The notes: a model not told the origin generated them from the letters alone. Counted from the stretch's first letter, positions 33,041-45,830 are shown. The stretch is DNA of 64,000 nt from Siphlonurus alternatus (GCA_949825025.1 OX463781.1:2395066-2459065), one strand, 5' to 3'. Made by a program: numbers and translations.

Positions 33041-34385
33041 AATTGAATATACATGCCAGCTTCAAAATGTTAAAACTGCACATTATTTTAATGAGTTAAG
33101 TATATACTTTTGAGAGTATTTTTATTGAAAAAAATGTCGTGTCGAGCTGCATTACAGTACGTATACGGCCAGCATATTTTTTTCCCCGAGACAGATTTTG
33201 TTTGCATTTTCAAATTTTCCGTCTGAAGCAAGTGCATGGTTCTCGAGATGAGCAATTTTGGCATTTTCTTCCGATCTGCTGGAGGCCAAAATTCAGACAG
33301 TTCTCAATTTTATCACATTTATAACTCTGTTTTCCTGGTAGAAACTCTGACCCCGGATCCTTGTTACCGAGCTTGTACTGTAGCATCAGTACATGCAGGT
33401 TTTCATGTTCTCAGTATCAAGATTTGTGAACCTCAATCAAACTCGACATGATCTCGCGCGGCTCCTGCAGCAAATAGAGCGTCTAATGCGGCCTGCACGG
33501 CCATGACGTTCAGTCGAGCGTCACCGGAACCTTGATATACAATTGTAGTGGAGTTAACATAAAATGTGAGATCGGAAGAGCGAGGTTTCAACTGAACCGG
33601 AAAATTGCGAGGGAGATTTGAATTTCTGCCTCTGCAAATTAAGTCGAATCTTAATCACAATTTTCAAGTTCATATTTCAGATAAAATTCCTCCACTTCCG
33701 GCTACTTCCGGTGGTGACCTTCCATTTGTTGTAGTTGTTGTTGTGTCCGTAAACAATAACAAAAAAGTATAATGCGTAGTGGCCAAGTGCTTGGACATTG
33801 AAATTGTAGCATATATGGCACGCTCAATGATGAAAAAGACAATGGAGAAGGCCACACTTTTTGTATACAGGAAGGTGAAATTCAAGTCAGTTTTTTTCAA
33901 CTAACGATGTGGACATCTCTAGACTCCTATTTTGTTTATATAGACGTTACCACGCAGTCTAAATATATAATATGTTATATATATTATAGAGTCATCGTGG
34001 TTCGTGGTGAACCAAAACCATTTTGATATTTATAATATATTTTATACATTGCAGGGTCATGTTTACTTTGCTTTGAACGATTTAAAAGCATAATTGAGGA
34101 ATGAAGTTCGATAGTAATATATGACATATGTTATACATTAAATTAAATTAAAGCTTACATATTTTTACAAGTTCAAGCTTAATGTCATAAATGACATGCG
34201 TGGACTTGTCTAATTTTGAGACGAAAAAGAAACAAAAATTATAAAAAAAAATTATAAAATCGGCGGTCACATGAAATTAACTGTCCCTATTAAATTCCGC
34301 CTCACTACAGAAGTCTACAGAGATCAAGGTTTACGGGAGTGCTGCGTAATGCGTTCGATCCGGTGCAGGACATTTGCGCAGATTT
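33041..34385. other. Unassigned intergenic DNA upstream of CSP
   Basis: No gene was recognised. It holds a 14-base match to a sequencing-adapter core at 33569-33582 and, at 33691-33720, CACTTCCGGCTACTTCCGGT, also found near 30788. The open frames here lack any family resemblance. Confidence 0.45.
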
Positions 34386-34784
34386 CCCTTAAGGTATATA
34401 TAGTGATAACGCCGAACATCTGATTGACGTAATGCCCTTTGATTAACATGTAAACCTTAGCAAATTGACGAAAATTCTGAAATTTTTTTGAGAGGCGGAT
34501 ATTAGTGCCTATAAGCCATATAAAAAATTTCAAAACGATTTAACGAGCCGATTTATTTTTATTAATTTTTTTAATTTTCAGCATAGGGCTTTCCCATGGA
34601 GAGCCAAACTAAAAAATTAATTTAAAAAAATCGGTTCGTTAAATGTTTTTGACACTTTTGCTATGGCTTTTCTAATTTCTGCCTCTCAAAAAAATATCAG
34701 AATTTTTGTCAATTTGCTAAGGTTTAAATGTTAATCAAAGGGATTACGTCGAACAGCTGTTCGACGTTATCTCTACCTTAATGA
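34386..34784. mobile_element. Palindromic MITE, family zeta, copy 3
   Basis: TTAAGGTATATATAGTGATA on the left, GTTATCTCTACCTTAA on the right; TTTGATTAACATGTAAACC / GTTTAAATGTTAATCAAA and GGGCTTTCCCATGGAGAGCC as in the copy at 23654. Confidence 0.82.
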
Positions 34785-35399
34785 CCGGTCTTTTGCGCTC
34801 CAACGCGGTCAAGTAAACAGGTCCTTTGCGCCGCGGTCGACAGGTCCGTGTCTTTTGCGCCCCGCCTGCACAGCGGCCAGGGTGAAAGCAGGACGATTGC
34901 GCCGCCCAGTTTTGAAGCTGCGACTGGGGTTCAACACGGGCACGGACTGGACTGAAATTTCCTACCAAACTAGACAAAAGGACGGCCCACATAGGCGGAG
35001 GCCTGGACTCAAATGGGGGGGCCTGGGGGGCGGAGCCCCCCAGTAGCCCGCCGCTGGTGCGATTTTTTTAGGATTTCCCTAGATTTTTTACAAAATTTCA
35101 ATAGATTTTTTACTTAAGGTAGAGATAATACGGATCAGCTGGCCCAATGCTAAAAAAATCCTATTCATAAAAATTACGAAAACAATTTAAAATGTTCTCC
35201 TCTACATCCCCTATCAGTAGGTAAAATATCAAGTATACAAAATAAAAACGAGCTAGTTTTCGAGTAATTAACTTATTAAGTTCTCTAATTTAAAAATTAA
35301 TAACTCAAAAACTAGCTCGTTTTTGTATCTATAATATTATATTATCTTATAATAATAATATTATATTATTATTATTATTTTTTTTTTTGTGAGACACCA

Positions 35400-36287
35400 C
35401 TAGATTGCCCTGGTCAAAAGACAGACCCAGCAGTGCCTCGTTTTTTGCCCAACAATGCCCCTTTGGAGTGCCAGACTTTCGGCCACGGTGTTACCCAGCC
35501 TCCATGGAATCACACCCGTAGGACCCGGGTCTATTATACCCCGAGCATGACGTACGAATAGTGTCACCGCAGTGACCATCAGCCCCACCGCGACCGAGCT
35601 TTGCACCCTCTCCCCCGACCCACAATCCCCGTCCGCTAGCGCCGTTCACTGTTGTGTTCGGATATTAGCTTTGCTTCACCCACCCGTTTGGAGAGCCTCA
35701 CCTTCAGACCGCTGCCTCACCGAAAATATCCATGAGGAGCGTTCGTCATACGAGTGTCAGACCTAGGGGACTACTTCCTGACTGCACGGGCCACTACGAT
35801 ATATTGGCACCACATCTCCCTGAGCCGGCCGGCTGGTCACCGTACACGAAACATAGTTCCCCCCACACAGTGAATACACCACATAGCGCTCGCGCCCACC
35901 CCCCACCCACAAAAACCCCACCCTACGCTGACACGGCTGCTCCTGACTTGCGTCAAGTAAGCCACCGTTCCGTCAGCCTGCCGCTCCCACTCTGCAGGTT
36001 TCTGGTGCACCAATAACCATCCACCCACAGAGTGGAGCACCCACCTCCACTAAAACCACCCTGATGGTAAGGTGGCCGATCCCGCGGACCTCCCCGCCAC
36101 TAGGTGCAGCCGGCAAACTGATCACGCCGGCCATCCGTGGACTCCTTCACGCAACCTCCGACAATTGCACTAGGGACCGTTCCATTTATCCTCCCACTGT
36201 CTGCAATGCTGTTAAACTATGAGAGTCCCCAGCATTGCCGAGATTTTGCTGCCTAGGTACTCTGAGCTCCGCGGCAGCAGGGAGATA
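35400..36287. other. GC-rich block, probably retroelement untranslated or decayed coding DNA
   Basis: About 0.9 kb much richer in G+C than its surroundings, with sharp edges against AT-rich DNA. No long open frame or motif was recognised. The R2/NeSL-like reverse transcriptase tail 2 kb away is similarly GC-rich, so both may come from one retrotransposon split by later insertions; this is inference. Confidence 0.4.
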
Positions 36288-37437
36288 GTACAGGATTCTT
36301 AGGGTTTGACCCCGGCAAAATTAGATCCAGTAATTTTTTTATTGATTATTGTGTATCATGATATTATGAAGTAAATTCCAAAAGTTCTCCTCTGGAAAAC
36401 GCTTGCGTCAGCCGACATATCGGAAAATGCATTACTTTCTTTAAAAAATCATAAGTCACGTTATATATATCACATACTTAAAATAAAAACTGAAATGGGT
36501 AGGTATTATAATGGTTCATTAGCAAAAAAATTGGTACCTTTTATCATAAAAAATTTCAATAGATATTTTAATTTTTATAATATTTTAAAAACTATGTTTC
36601 GGAAAATTGTCCTGTAACTTGGAAAATTAAAAAAATATTGAAAAAAGTTTCAGATAAAACGTGTTACCTATTAAATGGAAATAAAGAATAGTTTTACAGT
36701 TTGAAGATACTCTAATTACAACCGCAGATATTTACAAAATTTTTATTAACAAACATAGAAATGTTTGTTAATAAAAATTCACTCGCTAATAATACACTCT
36801 CTCCAAACCTTTAAAAATCAAAACATTAGGCCTGTTCGTAAACTCAGCTCGGTATACTCTGAGCAAGTTTACGAACAAAGTTCATGACGCTATGATTCAA
36901 GATTTGGAGGGAGTGTATTATTAGCGACAGAATGTGTATTAACAAACTGAATGCAAAGGTAATTTTATGTTTTAGTAAATATCTGCGGTTGTAATTAGAA
37001 TATCTTCAAACTGTAAAATTATTCTTTATTTCCATTTAATAGGTAACACGTTTTAACTGAAACTTTTTTCCATATTCTTTTAATTTTCCAAGTTACAGGA
37101 CAATTTTCCGAAACATAGTTTTTAAAATATTATAAAAATTAAAATATCTCTTGGAATTTTTTATAAAAAAAGGTGCCAATTTTTTTTATAACGAACCTTG
37201 ATTATACCTACACATTTCAGGTGTTATTTCAAGTGTGTGATAGATATAACGTACGTGACTTATGATTTTTTTAAAAAATAATGCATTTTCCGATATGGCG
37301 GCTGACGCAAGCGTTTTCCAGAGGAGGACTTTTGGAATTTACTTCATAATATCATGATACACAATAATCAATCAAAAAATTGCTGGGTCAAATTTTGCCG
37401 GGGTCAACATAGGAATTATCCCTAAGAATCCTGTACT
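36288..37437. mobile_element. 1.15-kb foldback element with TA target duplication
   Basis: The left end TA-GTACAGGATTCTTAGGG is mirrored by CCCTAAGAATCCTGTAC-TA. Arms of about 500 bp are inverted (GATATTATGAAGTAAATTCC / GGAATTTACTTCATAATATC) around a centre near 36840. The flanking TA suggests a Tc1/mariner-type mobiliser. No ORF. Confidence 0.85.
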
Positions 37438-37494
37438 AAGAGCTCAGGCTCCATAACCGGTTAGTGGCTATGGACTGAGGACTGTAATTAAACA

Positions 37495-38022
37495 ACCCCC
37501 AGGTGGATGTAAAATAACCGGTTATTTTAAAACGAAGTTAATAACCGAGGTTATTAACAGGTTATTAACATTTGTTAGGTTATTTTGGGTTATTTTGCCT
37601 TTTTGAGGGCCCTGGTAACAAATTTTAAATGTAGCTTCAAGTGTGCTTTCAACCCTCTTTTTTCAATCAAACAACCAAAATACTTTTTTTTTAGTAAAAA
37701 TAGTTGATAGAAAAGATTTTACAGCGATTTTTAATAATTTTGACTTTAACTACAGTGTTGCCACATTTCTCGGTTAATTAATTAAATGCTAAATAATTTA
37801 TTTTGAATTCAAAAGATTATTCTCTGGATAGCATTTTGATTTTACATGTATTTTTTTAGTAATTACACTATTCTTTTTATGTAGAATAACCTGGATATTA
37901 ATTCTAACTGCTATGTTGCCAAATTTCCATAATAACCGAGGTTATGTTAGGTTATTTTGAATTGGGTTAATAACCGTTAATAACCGAGTTATTAACAAAA
38001 TAACCAAATGGTTATTAACTTA
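37495..38022. mobile_element. MITE rich in ATAACCGGTTAT / GGTTATTAAC
   Basis: It opens with AAAATAACCGGTTATTTTAA and closes with TAACCAAATGGTTATTAAC. Its last 100 bp (37915-38014) recur after the retroelement fragment, at 39124-39224. Confidence 0.6.
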
Positions 38023-38156
38023 CTCACAACACTAGGAGCCCAAGGGCGCGGTCCCACGCGTCGCGTACTGAACTTTCCCCACACAGTGTTTAGCATGAGT
38101 CAAGAACAGCCGGGTGCCCTATTATTATTATTATTATTATCATTGAGTATGTTCGA

Positions 38157-39122
38157 CGCCTGAAGAAGATCTGGAGTTCCAGGTTGTCGGGTCGCAATAA
38201 GATCCAAGCGACCAACATGCTAGACATCCCTGTCATGCTCTACACCTTTGGTGCCATGAAATGGAACGTGGCAGAGCTGAAGGGCCTTGATACCATCACG
38301 AGGAAAGTCATGTCTTCAAACTTGAGCCACCATAAGCGGGCTTCTGTTGAGAGGGTCTACCTTCCACGTGATCAGGGAGGTAGAGGGTTGCTCGGAGTTG
38401 AGAACATTTACAACCGAATGGTTATCAGTATGGCGTGTCGTGTGGTATAACGAGCACAGATCCCCATCTTCAACTTGTGTATGGGCATGAGTTGTGGGGC
38501 AGTGGAGCGTTTTTGTTCAGTGCAGCAAAAAGGGCGGCATGGGCATTGGGAGTACAGTTGGATTTGGTGGAGCCGGAGTCGAGACCAGGAGTAAACCCTG
38601 CAGGTTTGCCTCGCGCGGACTCTCACCAAGCAGAGGGTGAGGGAGGCGGAGGTGCGTCTTCTTTTTCGAGGGCACATGGCAAAGAGCATGCATAGCGTGT
38701 TCTACAAGAACATCGAGAGCCAGGGCCTTTGCAGGGAGCGTACTTTTGCCTTCCTTCGCTCCTATGGGCTGACTTCCGTGTCAGAAAGCAATATCATCAA
38801 GATGCAGGATGGTGTGTTCGCATCCCTGGTGTACCAGCAGTTGATATTTGGTCGTCAGCTGGACACTAGATGTCGGGCGTGCCTCCGTTCTCCCGAGACC
38901 ACCATGCATCTTCTCTCTGCATGTCCTTTCTATGCCCGTACTCTCTACATCGAGAGGCACAATTTCCATCTGAGGCACCATTTCGGTATTGACGATTCAC
39001 CTGTCATACCATACGCTCCTGGGGACGTTGAGGCAGTGGTGGCAAACGACCATGTGAAGATCTTCTGGAACTATTCGTTTCCCACCACTCGCAAGCTCCA
39101 TGCCAACAAGCCATGCAGACAT
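38157..39122 (+). pseudogene. R2/NeSL-like non-LTR retrotransposon, C-terminal reverse transcriptase fragment
   Basis: Frame 38160-38448 encodes GRNKIQATNMLDIPVMLYTF and VERVYLPRDQGGRGLLGVE, matching the thumb region that follows the polymerase domain in R2-type elements. After a frameshift, 38637-39120 carries CRAC-x8-H-x4-C (CRACLRSPETTMHLLSAC), the zinc knuckle that precedes the restriction-like endonuclease in this group. The endonuclease itself is missing: similarity stops at 39122, exactly where a copy of the 100-bp repeat begins. Dead fragment, 5' and 3' truncated. Confidence 0.8.
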
Positions 39123-39123
39123 T

Positions 39124-39224
39124 GCTGCCAAATTTCCATAATAACCGAGGTTATGTTAGGTTATTTTGAATTGGGTTATTAACCGTTAATAACCGAGTTA
39201 TTAACAAAATAACCAAATGGTTAT
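39124..39224. repeat. Direct repeat of 37915-38014
   Basis: TGCCAAATTTCCATAATAAC through AACAAAATAACCAAATGGTT is almost identical to the copy on the other side of the reverse transcriptase fragment. Confidence 0.9.
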
Positions 39225-39515
39225 GGAGGCATCAAGTGATGCGCTTTCGCTGCGCAACTGTTTGTCGCTAAGGTCCATCTTGCACTTGAAAATGAAGCAA
39301 AGTGTTTTTTTAACTTTTCTCGGTTATAAATCAAGTAAAAAATCTAAATCTTGAATTATCTACTTTATTTTTCAGTTTGGACCAAAGTTCCGTAAAGGAA
39401 TTATCCCTGAAAAATCTTATTCTTGGTGAAAAAACGAATTCGCGTTATTTTTACATAGGTTTAGTATAGCGGGTGGGATCATCGAAAAATCAGCTGACTT
39501 GAAGCCTCTATTAAA
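39225..39515. mobile_element. MITE (AGTCAGCTGATTTTTCG family), long form
   Basis: AAGGTCCATCTTGCACTTGA and AGTTTGGACCAAAGTTCCG match the block nested at 17150-17440. It ends AAAATCAGCTGACTTGAAGC, then CTCTAT, the end shared with 518-704 and 59680. The 74-codon frame beginning at 39521 is unrecognised. Confidence 0.65.
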
Positions 39516-40256
39516 GTAAAGTGAGCGAAAAATTGACCGATGGTAAAGCTCATTCTCTTGCATGTAAAAACTTACTTTGGAGCACCATAAATAAGCATCT
39601 GAAATCAGTTGAGACCGTCCTTCGTAAAAATTTTGAGCATTTGGGTCTAAGTGTCGATGACTTCGTCCATCTACTCCATGCTAACGCTCGAAAAACGTGG
39701 CTTCTTATTTATTTTAACTTTAATTTCTTTCGCAACCTCCCGTAAAATGTGTTTAAAAAATATTCTAAGATAGAACATATTATGGTAAATCAGAAAGTGT
39801 CATAACCTTTATATTAGCCCTTCATAAAAATTTTGAGAAAATTCTGATACAATACCAAAGTCTGAGGCAAATTTTCATTTCAAATGTTGCAGTCTACGGG
39901 TTAACAGCTGACTCTCGATCAACGGGATCAACAACACTATGAGTACGTTCGAGGTGACTGGCGAACCCTGTCCGGACTGGTCTGTGAAAATGTCGGCATA
40001 TCTTGGTCGCGTGGTCTGAAACGTCATATTTACGTCACTGTCTGGTTTTGAAGAAAAAACGCGCAGTCTGACGGATTGACTGCTATCAGCTGTCGGGCGC
40101 GTGAAAGGCGGCGTACAGTACTTTTTGGTACAGTAAAAATGGAGCCTGCTGCTGTAGATCGCTGCAATTAATAGAGAAACGGTGCATGTATCCCGTCCCG
40201 CCCAAGGATTGCGCCAAAATTACCAAAACATTGCGCATTTCGAGTATTGCGACCAA

Positions 40257-40756
40257 TGATGCAACGCTTCACGCGAAATTTTGCTAGTTTCGCGAATATT
40301 CGCGAAGTTTCGCAAGCCAAGTTTCGCGAAAGTTTCGCGCGAAACTTCGCGAAATTGATATATTTGAATTTCCTGCTCTACTTTTTCGAATCTTATTTTA
40401 TGAATACGCCGTTTTCTTCCTAATTTTGCTTTAATGACAGGTTTAATTGCAAAAATGAATTAAAAAAAGAGTTCAATTTAATTTATTAGATCATTTTTTT
40501 TTTTTTTTTTTAAAAATTACATTTAGTTATTTTTAAAATCATTTAACACATATTCGAGGAACGACGAGGATAGACAGGTTATGAAAGGGGCCATTTTATC
40601 TTGTTTTCTTAATTTTTTTGATAAATATATAAAAAATCGCATTGCGACATTAATTTTTTAAATTTCGCGAAATATTCGTGAAGTTTCGCAAATATTCACA
40701 TGAAAGTTTCGCGAAAGTTTTGCGTACCATGTTTTGCGCGAAGTTTTGCATCTCTG
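40257..40756. mobile_element. TTCGCGAAA-rich element
   Basis: Clusters of TTTCGCGAAA / GAAACTTCGCG at both ends (40260-40365 and 40650-40745) are arranged as inverted repeats with ATGCAACGC / TTTTGCATCTC near the edges. It lies about 85 bp upstream of the SPH pseudogene start. Confidence 0.55.
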
Positions 40757-42289
40757 AGAGGATATATGCATGAATGAACACGAAAAGCTTGGCCAAGGTA
40801 CAAATGTCAGCCCTTCTGAGAAAAATTTACATTGAGGGGCAATGATCGCAACTAAAATGATCGCTGCAGTGTTTCTACTGGGATTGTCTACAGGTAAGAA
40901 TTGAACATTATTACAAATATTATAATTAAACATTTATTTTAAAGCTTTTCAAAAATTTAGATAATGCCCCTTGATTAAATAAACTCTAAGTTTCTCTTTT
41001 TACAATCCAAAACTTTTAAAATCGTGACACATAGGCATCTAATTTGAGAACAAATTTTTGGAAACTATATCATATGTGTTACCTCAAAATGAAAACTTAA
41101 CATACTTCCTTTCGATTTTCGTTGTGTTAGAGAGTTTAAAAGAAGTTAAGTGAATTGAAGATGTAGGTTAAGGTTGCGCATTATAAACAATAACAACAAT
41201 AATAACAATAATAATCACGCAAGTGATTAATTAATTAAATTAATTAATTTATTTAATTATTTATTATCCATTGAGTTAGTTAGAGTGACTTCAGCTTTTA
41301 TTCGATTATATTACACAAAAAATATCGCAATCCTTCTACTGTAAGTAATGCAGTGACCAACTTGCATGAAATTTTTTTCATTTGTATATTATGAATTTAA
41401 ACTACAGTATATATATATATTTTAATTTTTTTTATACTCTTTTGCACACCGTAATTGGTGATTGCTAATTAACAAGCATGACTAGTGCATTCCAAAAGGT
41501 GATTCTACATCTATTACCAATAATTCTCATTAAAGATTTTTTAATTTTATCAGTCACTGCCAATTTAACACTGGGTTGTATTGTTACAATGGCACGTGGT
41601 CACCCCGAGTTATAAGGGACTCATCAAGGTGCTAACTAGTCTAATTTGAAAAAAAAAAAAAAAAGAATGTAAAATTCAGATTTTTGGGACCAGTAAACTA
41701 CAGCAAGGTTCAGTTGAAGTAAAAACCTAATGAAAAAATATTTAAATAAAAATATGAATAAAACAATTTGGTTAAATGAATATATTTTTGTGCTTTTTTT
41801 AGTCTTGTGGCAGAAAGCTGTGAACACGACTCTAGTAGGAGCTTTAAGTGGAGAAATGTTGATGGAACCTCGAATAGTTAATGACACAGCAGTTGCCGAT
41901 ATGAACAAGTACCCTTACATGGTATGTACAATCGTCATCTTGGAAAATTTCCCACTGCTGCCTTGTTATTTTCCAAGCCTTTTGTTATTCTTATAAGTCA
42001 TGGTGCTTATTAACAAGCCAGCAAAAGGGAATTCTACGAGGTAATACGTTTAGAGTATTTCAAAGTATGAAAAGTGTAGACATTACTTTTATTTTTTTTC
42101 AAAGTTACTCTAATATTAGCTATTTGAAAGAAATTGTTAAATAATTGCGTATTTTGCATTATTTATGTTCCCTTCTTATATGTAATTCAGCTTGTCCACA
42201 GCACCAATTCAATTAAAATATTATAATTTATGTAGCGATAAATATAATTGGGAATATTTATTTATATAATAATATTTACATTTATTTAC

Positions 42290-42875
42290 GCCTCTGATGT
42301 GTGGTCACCTCATCATAAAGAAAATATTGATAGAATTGAGGGTATAGAGAGAAATTTACTTCGGCTTTGATGCTATAAGATGAATGTTGTGTTTCGTAAA
42401 GAAAATTATGCCGAGTTGTGTCGTGACGCAAGCCTTCATTCTTTTTATGCTAGGCGTGACATCAGTGACATGTTATTTATGTATAAAATCCTCAATAATA
42501 GTTTATCCTCTGCTTAAATTTTTAGTTTATTTTGTTTGAATGCGCCTCCTCGTTTCAACAGTCGTACTGTGCTCTTCAAGCCACAGAGGGGGCGAGTCGA
42601 TGATTCAAACTATGTGTTTTGTTCGAGGGCACAAAATTATTACAACAATTTTGTTGATGAGCATCGTAATGTGGACATATTCAACTCTACATTATGTCAA
42701 TTCCAGACTTTCTTATTGAAAACCTCATTTTAAATTAAATATATTTTGAGTGGTGTATCATTTATGTATACTGATTTAATTTTTTTCCCTTGGATGTAGT
42801 ATTTTTGACTTTATTGTATTTGGTGCCTTGGATTTGTAACTGTTTGCTGAATAAATAATAATTTGAATTTGAAAA
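42290..42875 (+). mobile_element. Jockey-like LINE, 3' end, in SPH pseudogene intron 2
   Basis: Broken frames encode FRKENYAELCRDASLHSFYA, then RRDISDMLFMYKILNNSL, and APPRFNSRTVLFKPQRGRVD, the usual C-terminus of arthropod Jockey-type reverse transcriptases. It ends GTATTTGGTGCCTTGG ... AATTTGAATTTG, the same tail as 10860-11018. Confidence 0.8.
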
Positions 42876-43088
42876 GCAGAAAGAGATAATGTCTTAAAAT
42901 AACTTCGAACGGTATGATGTATCATCCTATCTACTCACTGAAAATACGATGATAATATTTAGTTGTTTCGTAATATTTGTTCTTTCTTATTGAAAAGAAA
43001 TTTTCCTTTCAAAAAACACTAATAGGACAAGGAATATTGTATTATGAACAGCCTGCATGATGCTGTGTGTCTGTATCACAGTGTATGT

Positions 43089-43448
43089 CTTTAAAGGCAT
43101 ACAGGCCTGAAATTAAAAATTAGGCAGTCACAGAGATTTGCTTGAGTTGACAATCAGCATTTGGATTATTTTTTCCGAGCGTGATGCAGCTGCATGAGTG
43201 GGGGCTGCAAAGTAAGAATGCAGGTCCTTGATGACGTCAAAATGACGTCACAACGCACAACCATACATTCGCCGCCATATGTTTTTTGACGTAATTTTAA
43301 CGTCATAAAGAACCTGCATCCTTACTTTGCAGCCCCCGCTCATGCAGCTGCATCGCGCACGGAAAAAATAATCCAAATGTTGATTGTCAACTCAAGCAAC
43401 TCTCTGTGACTGCTTAATTTTTAATTTGAGGCCTGAAGGCCTTTAATA
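43089..43448. mobile_element. Palindromic MITE, family beta, copy 2
   Basis: TTTAAAGGCATACAGGCCTG is mirrored by AGGCCTGAAGGCCTTTAA, with GATGCAGCTGCATGAGTG and TGACGTCA blocks inside as in 2862-3213. Confidence 0.88.
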
Positions 43449-43744
43449 CTGGACCTCGAGTCAAATTTAAGCAAAGTATTTCACATACTTGGAAGCATCA
43501 TAATGAAAAAGAGAAAAAAAAGTCGCAGTGACAACAGTAGAAAACTAGAAACTATTATTCTGAACCCAGGGCAAAACTTAATACTTAAAATGTGGGTTAT
43601 ATCGGTATTTTTTAGCAATGCTTAGAATGTTTTAGATTAATTTTCAATGTTATAGTTAAGTACAAGGTTTAGTACTATTTTCACTGGAGAAAACATTTAA
43701 TAAGAATTATGAAAACCCCTCCCTAGGGAACATTCATCTTTCCA

Positions 43745-44015
43745 CCCAGTGTAGAGATGCACTTGTTTGTAGTTTTCCAGGCTTTAAGCATAAAAAAATG
43801 CTTAGAGCCAGGAACACCACAAACAATTTCAGTGATAAATAAGTAGAGGTGACCATAATGATTGATGTTTTCTACTGTTCCCTCCTTTTCACATCAGAAA
43901 TTGCTGGGACGCGTAGCAGGCCATTACAACCATCCTCTACATCCCTTGTCACTAACCATCACACCCCTACAATCTCTTAAGTAATATTGGAGTGTATTCT
44001 TAAAAAAAAATATTC
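43745..44015 (+). mobile_element. Degenerate 5S-derived SINE body
   Basis: CAGGCTTTAAGCAT, AAGTAGAGGTGACCAT and GCTGGGACGCGTAGCAGGCC match the body of the copy at 25460; the 5S head is lost. Intron 2 of the SPH pseudogene. Confidence 0.6.
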
Positions 44016-44539
44016 ATTATTAAACATAATTGTCTTGTTTAAATTTGTTCTAGGTAGCTGTTACATATTTTAACAATGCAATCAGAAGTTCATTTGCTTA
44101 GGCAGCTGCCGTCAATAAATACTATGCTCTTACTTCTACAGTAGCATACACTGTTGCCCTGTAAGTATGTGTCTAGTAAGAATATTCATCTAATTTTCGA
44201 CTATATTTCAGACAATTTATTTTTGTCCTTGGTTTATGCTTCATGCTTAATTCAATGAGCTGTGGCTAAAGTAATAGTAGTTATGTATTATTAAAGTGTA
44301 CAAATTTACAACGCAAAAATACATAATGGTTAAAGAATCAATTATGTTTCAGACCCAAAAACATCATACATTGTCATCTCAAATGATTTAAACGTGGCCA
44401 CGTCAGGGGTAGTCCATAAGGTTAGCGAATGCTTTTCCACACCCTGACTACCCGAGCAGAATGTACCAGTATATGAACAAGATAGAACTTATTGAGGTTA
44501 GTTAATAAATATACAAAAGTAAATTTATTTGCTTTACTA

Positions 44540-44860
44540 AAGTTGGCATCCAAAGTTGCATTTGGCCCAAACGCATAAAAACAAATTCGCAGAACCGTTT
44601 TGGAGCATCGCAAAAAGCTCCAAATCAAACATAAAATAACTTTTAGCTTTGGGACAAATCACGATTTTCAAAGAATGATGTAATCAAATCGAAATGCGCC
44701 AAAAATGTTAGAGACTTCGGCGCATACTTTGTCATTTGTGTATTTTCATTTGACCTAATTTGGAATATTACGGTTTGTCTCAGAGGTAAAATGAGATTTT
44801 ATTTCGGTTTTTGCGCAAATTTGACCGAGTCATGTTTTGCATTCTTTGAAGAAATTACGT
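44540..44860. mobile_element. MITE, family delta, diverged copy
   Basis: CATCCAAAGTTGCATTTGGC, TTTTGGAGCATCGCAAAAAG and ATCGAAATGCGCC resemble 7178-7492. Confidence 0.6.
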
Positions 44861-45604
44861 TTCCTATAAAAATTCTTTGATATTTTGCACGGTTTCAAGT
44901 ACTCCGCGTCAACTCACATTTACTCAAGGGCTGCAAAAGAGGCGCTTTTAACAATTGAACATTCAATTTTAAAAAGGGAGTTATCCGTGAGGTTTTGCCA
45001 GTCGATAACGTGTACACAGTACATTTTTTAGTCGGGTTAACAAAGGTATGAACATATTATATATATATATAATATTATTAAATAGTAGGCAATTATATTG
45101 TATTCTATGATCAATTAAAAAAAAAATATTAATATTAAATTTTATCTTGCATTTTAAAATATCGCATCATATTTCTAGGTGTGTCCTGGTTTTATGGTCA
45201 ACAATTTCGCGTTACTACCTTCACTTAACCAGCAATTTAATGCTGGATTAAATTGTGTATATGCTTCATGGGGAATTGATTTGGTAAGTACCAATTTATA
45301 TATTCCCTCCGACCCTTTCTCTCTCATTGCTTGACTACTGACCTATATATTAGTTAATTGATAAATTGATTCATTGATCCTCTCATGTAATTCATAAAAT
45401 TAATAAATTGATAAGGTTCTAAGCCAGAAAAAGGTAAGAGTGCTAAGATACAGCAAAAAAAAAAAAATATATGGTAATTCTTTGATTATGGCTCCACATA
45501 CGTCTTTAAAGATTAGAAGATTAGCGGGCCCTTTTTTTGCCATTTTATGACGTTCAAATTAGATGCTGCTTGTAGTTTTATATATTACACGCATAATAAG
45601 ATTT

Positions 45605-45830
45605 GTTAAGCCAAATTCAGATGGCAACAACAGCGATGCGATTTTGACGTAAAAGCTATGAAATCATATGCGGCTGCGAATTTGCCAGTAATCGCGTTAA
45701 TTACGATGCTCTATTTCTTTTAATCGCTCAAAATGGCCGCCAATGGATGTTACAGCAAGTGCGCATTATTCGCGTCACGTCGCAAGGAAAAAATCGCCAT
45801 TTGAATCCACCTTTACACTGTATATTGGGT
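45605..45830. mobile_element. MITE, family theta (GGTGGATTC ends), copy 1
   Basis: TTTTGACGTAAAAGCT, CGCGTTAATTACGATGCTCT and GATGTTACAGCAAGTGCGC are shared with 53519-53733; it ends TTTGAATCCACCTTTACA. Confidence 0.75.

Noticed and set aside
38408..38981. Minus-strand ORFs across the retroelement fragment
   Set aside because: They are antisense of the reverse transcriptase reading frame, which has clear motifs on the plus strand.
41730..41802. Extension of the SPH pseudogene exon 2 frame upstream to an ATG
   Set aside because: A good acceptor (TTTTTTTAG) at 41801-41802 and phase agreement with exon 1 show the real exon starts at 41803.
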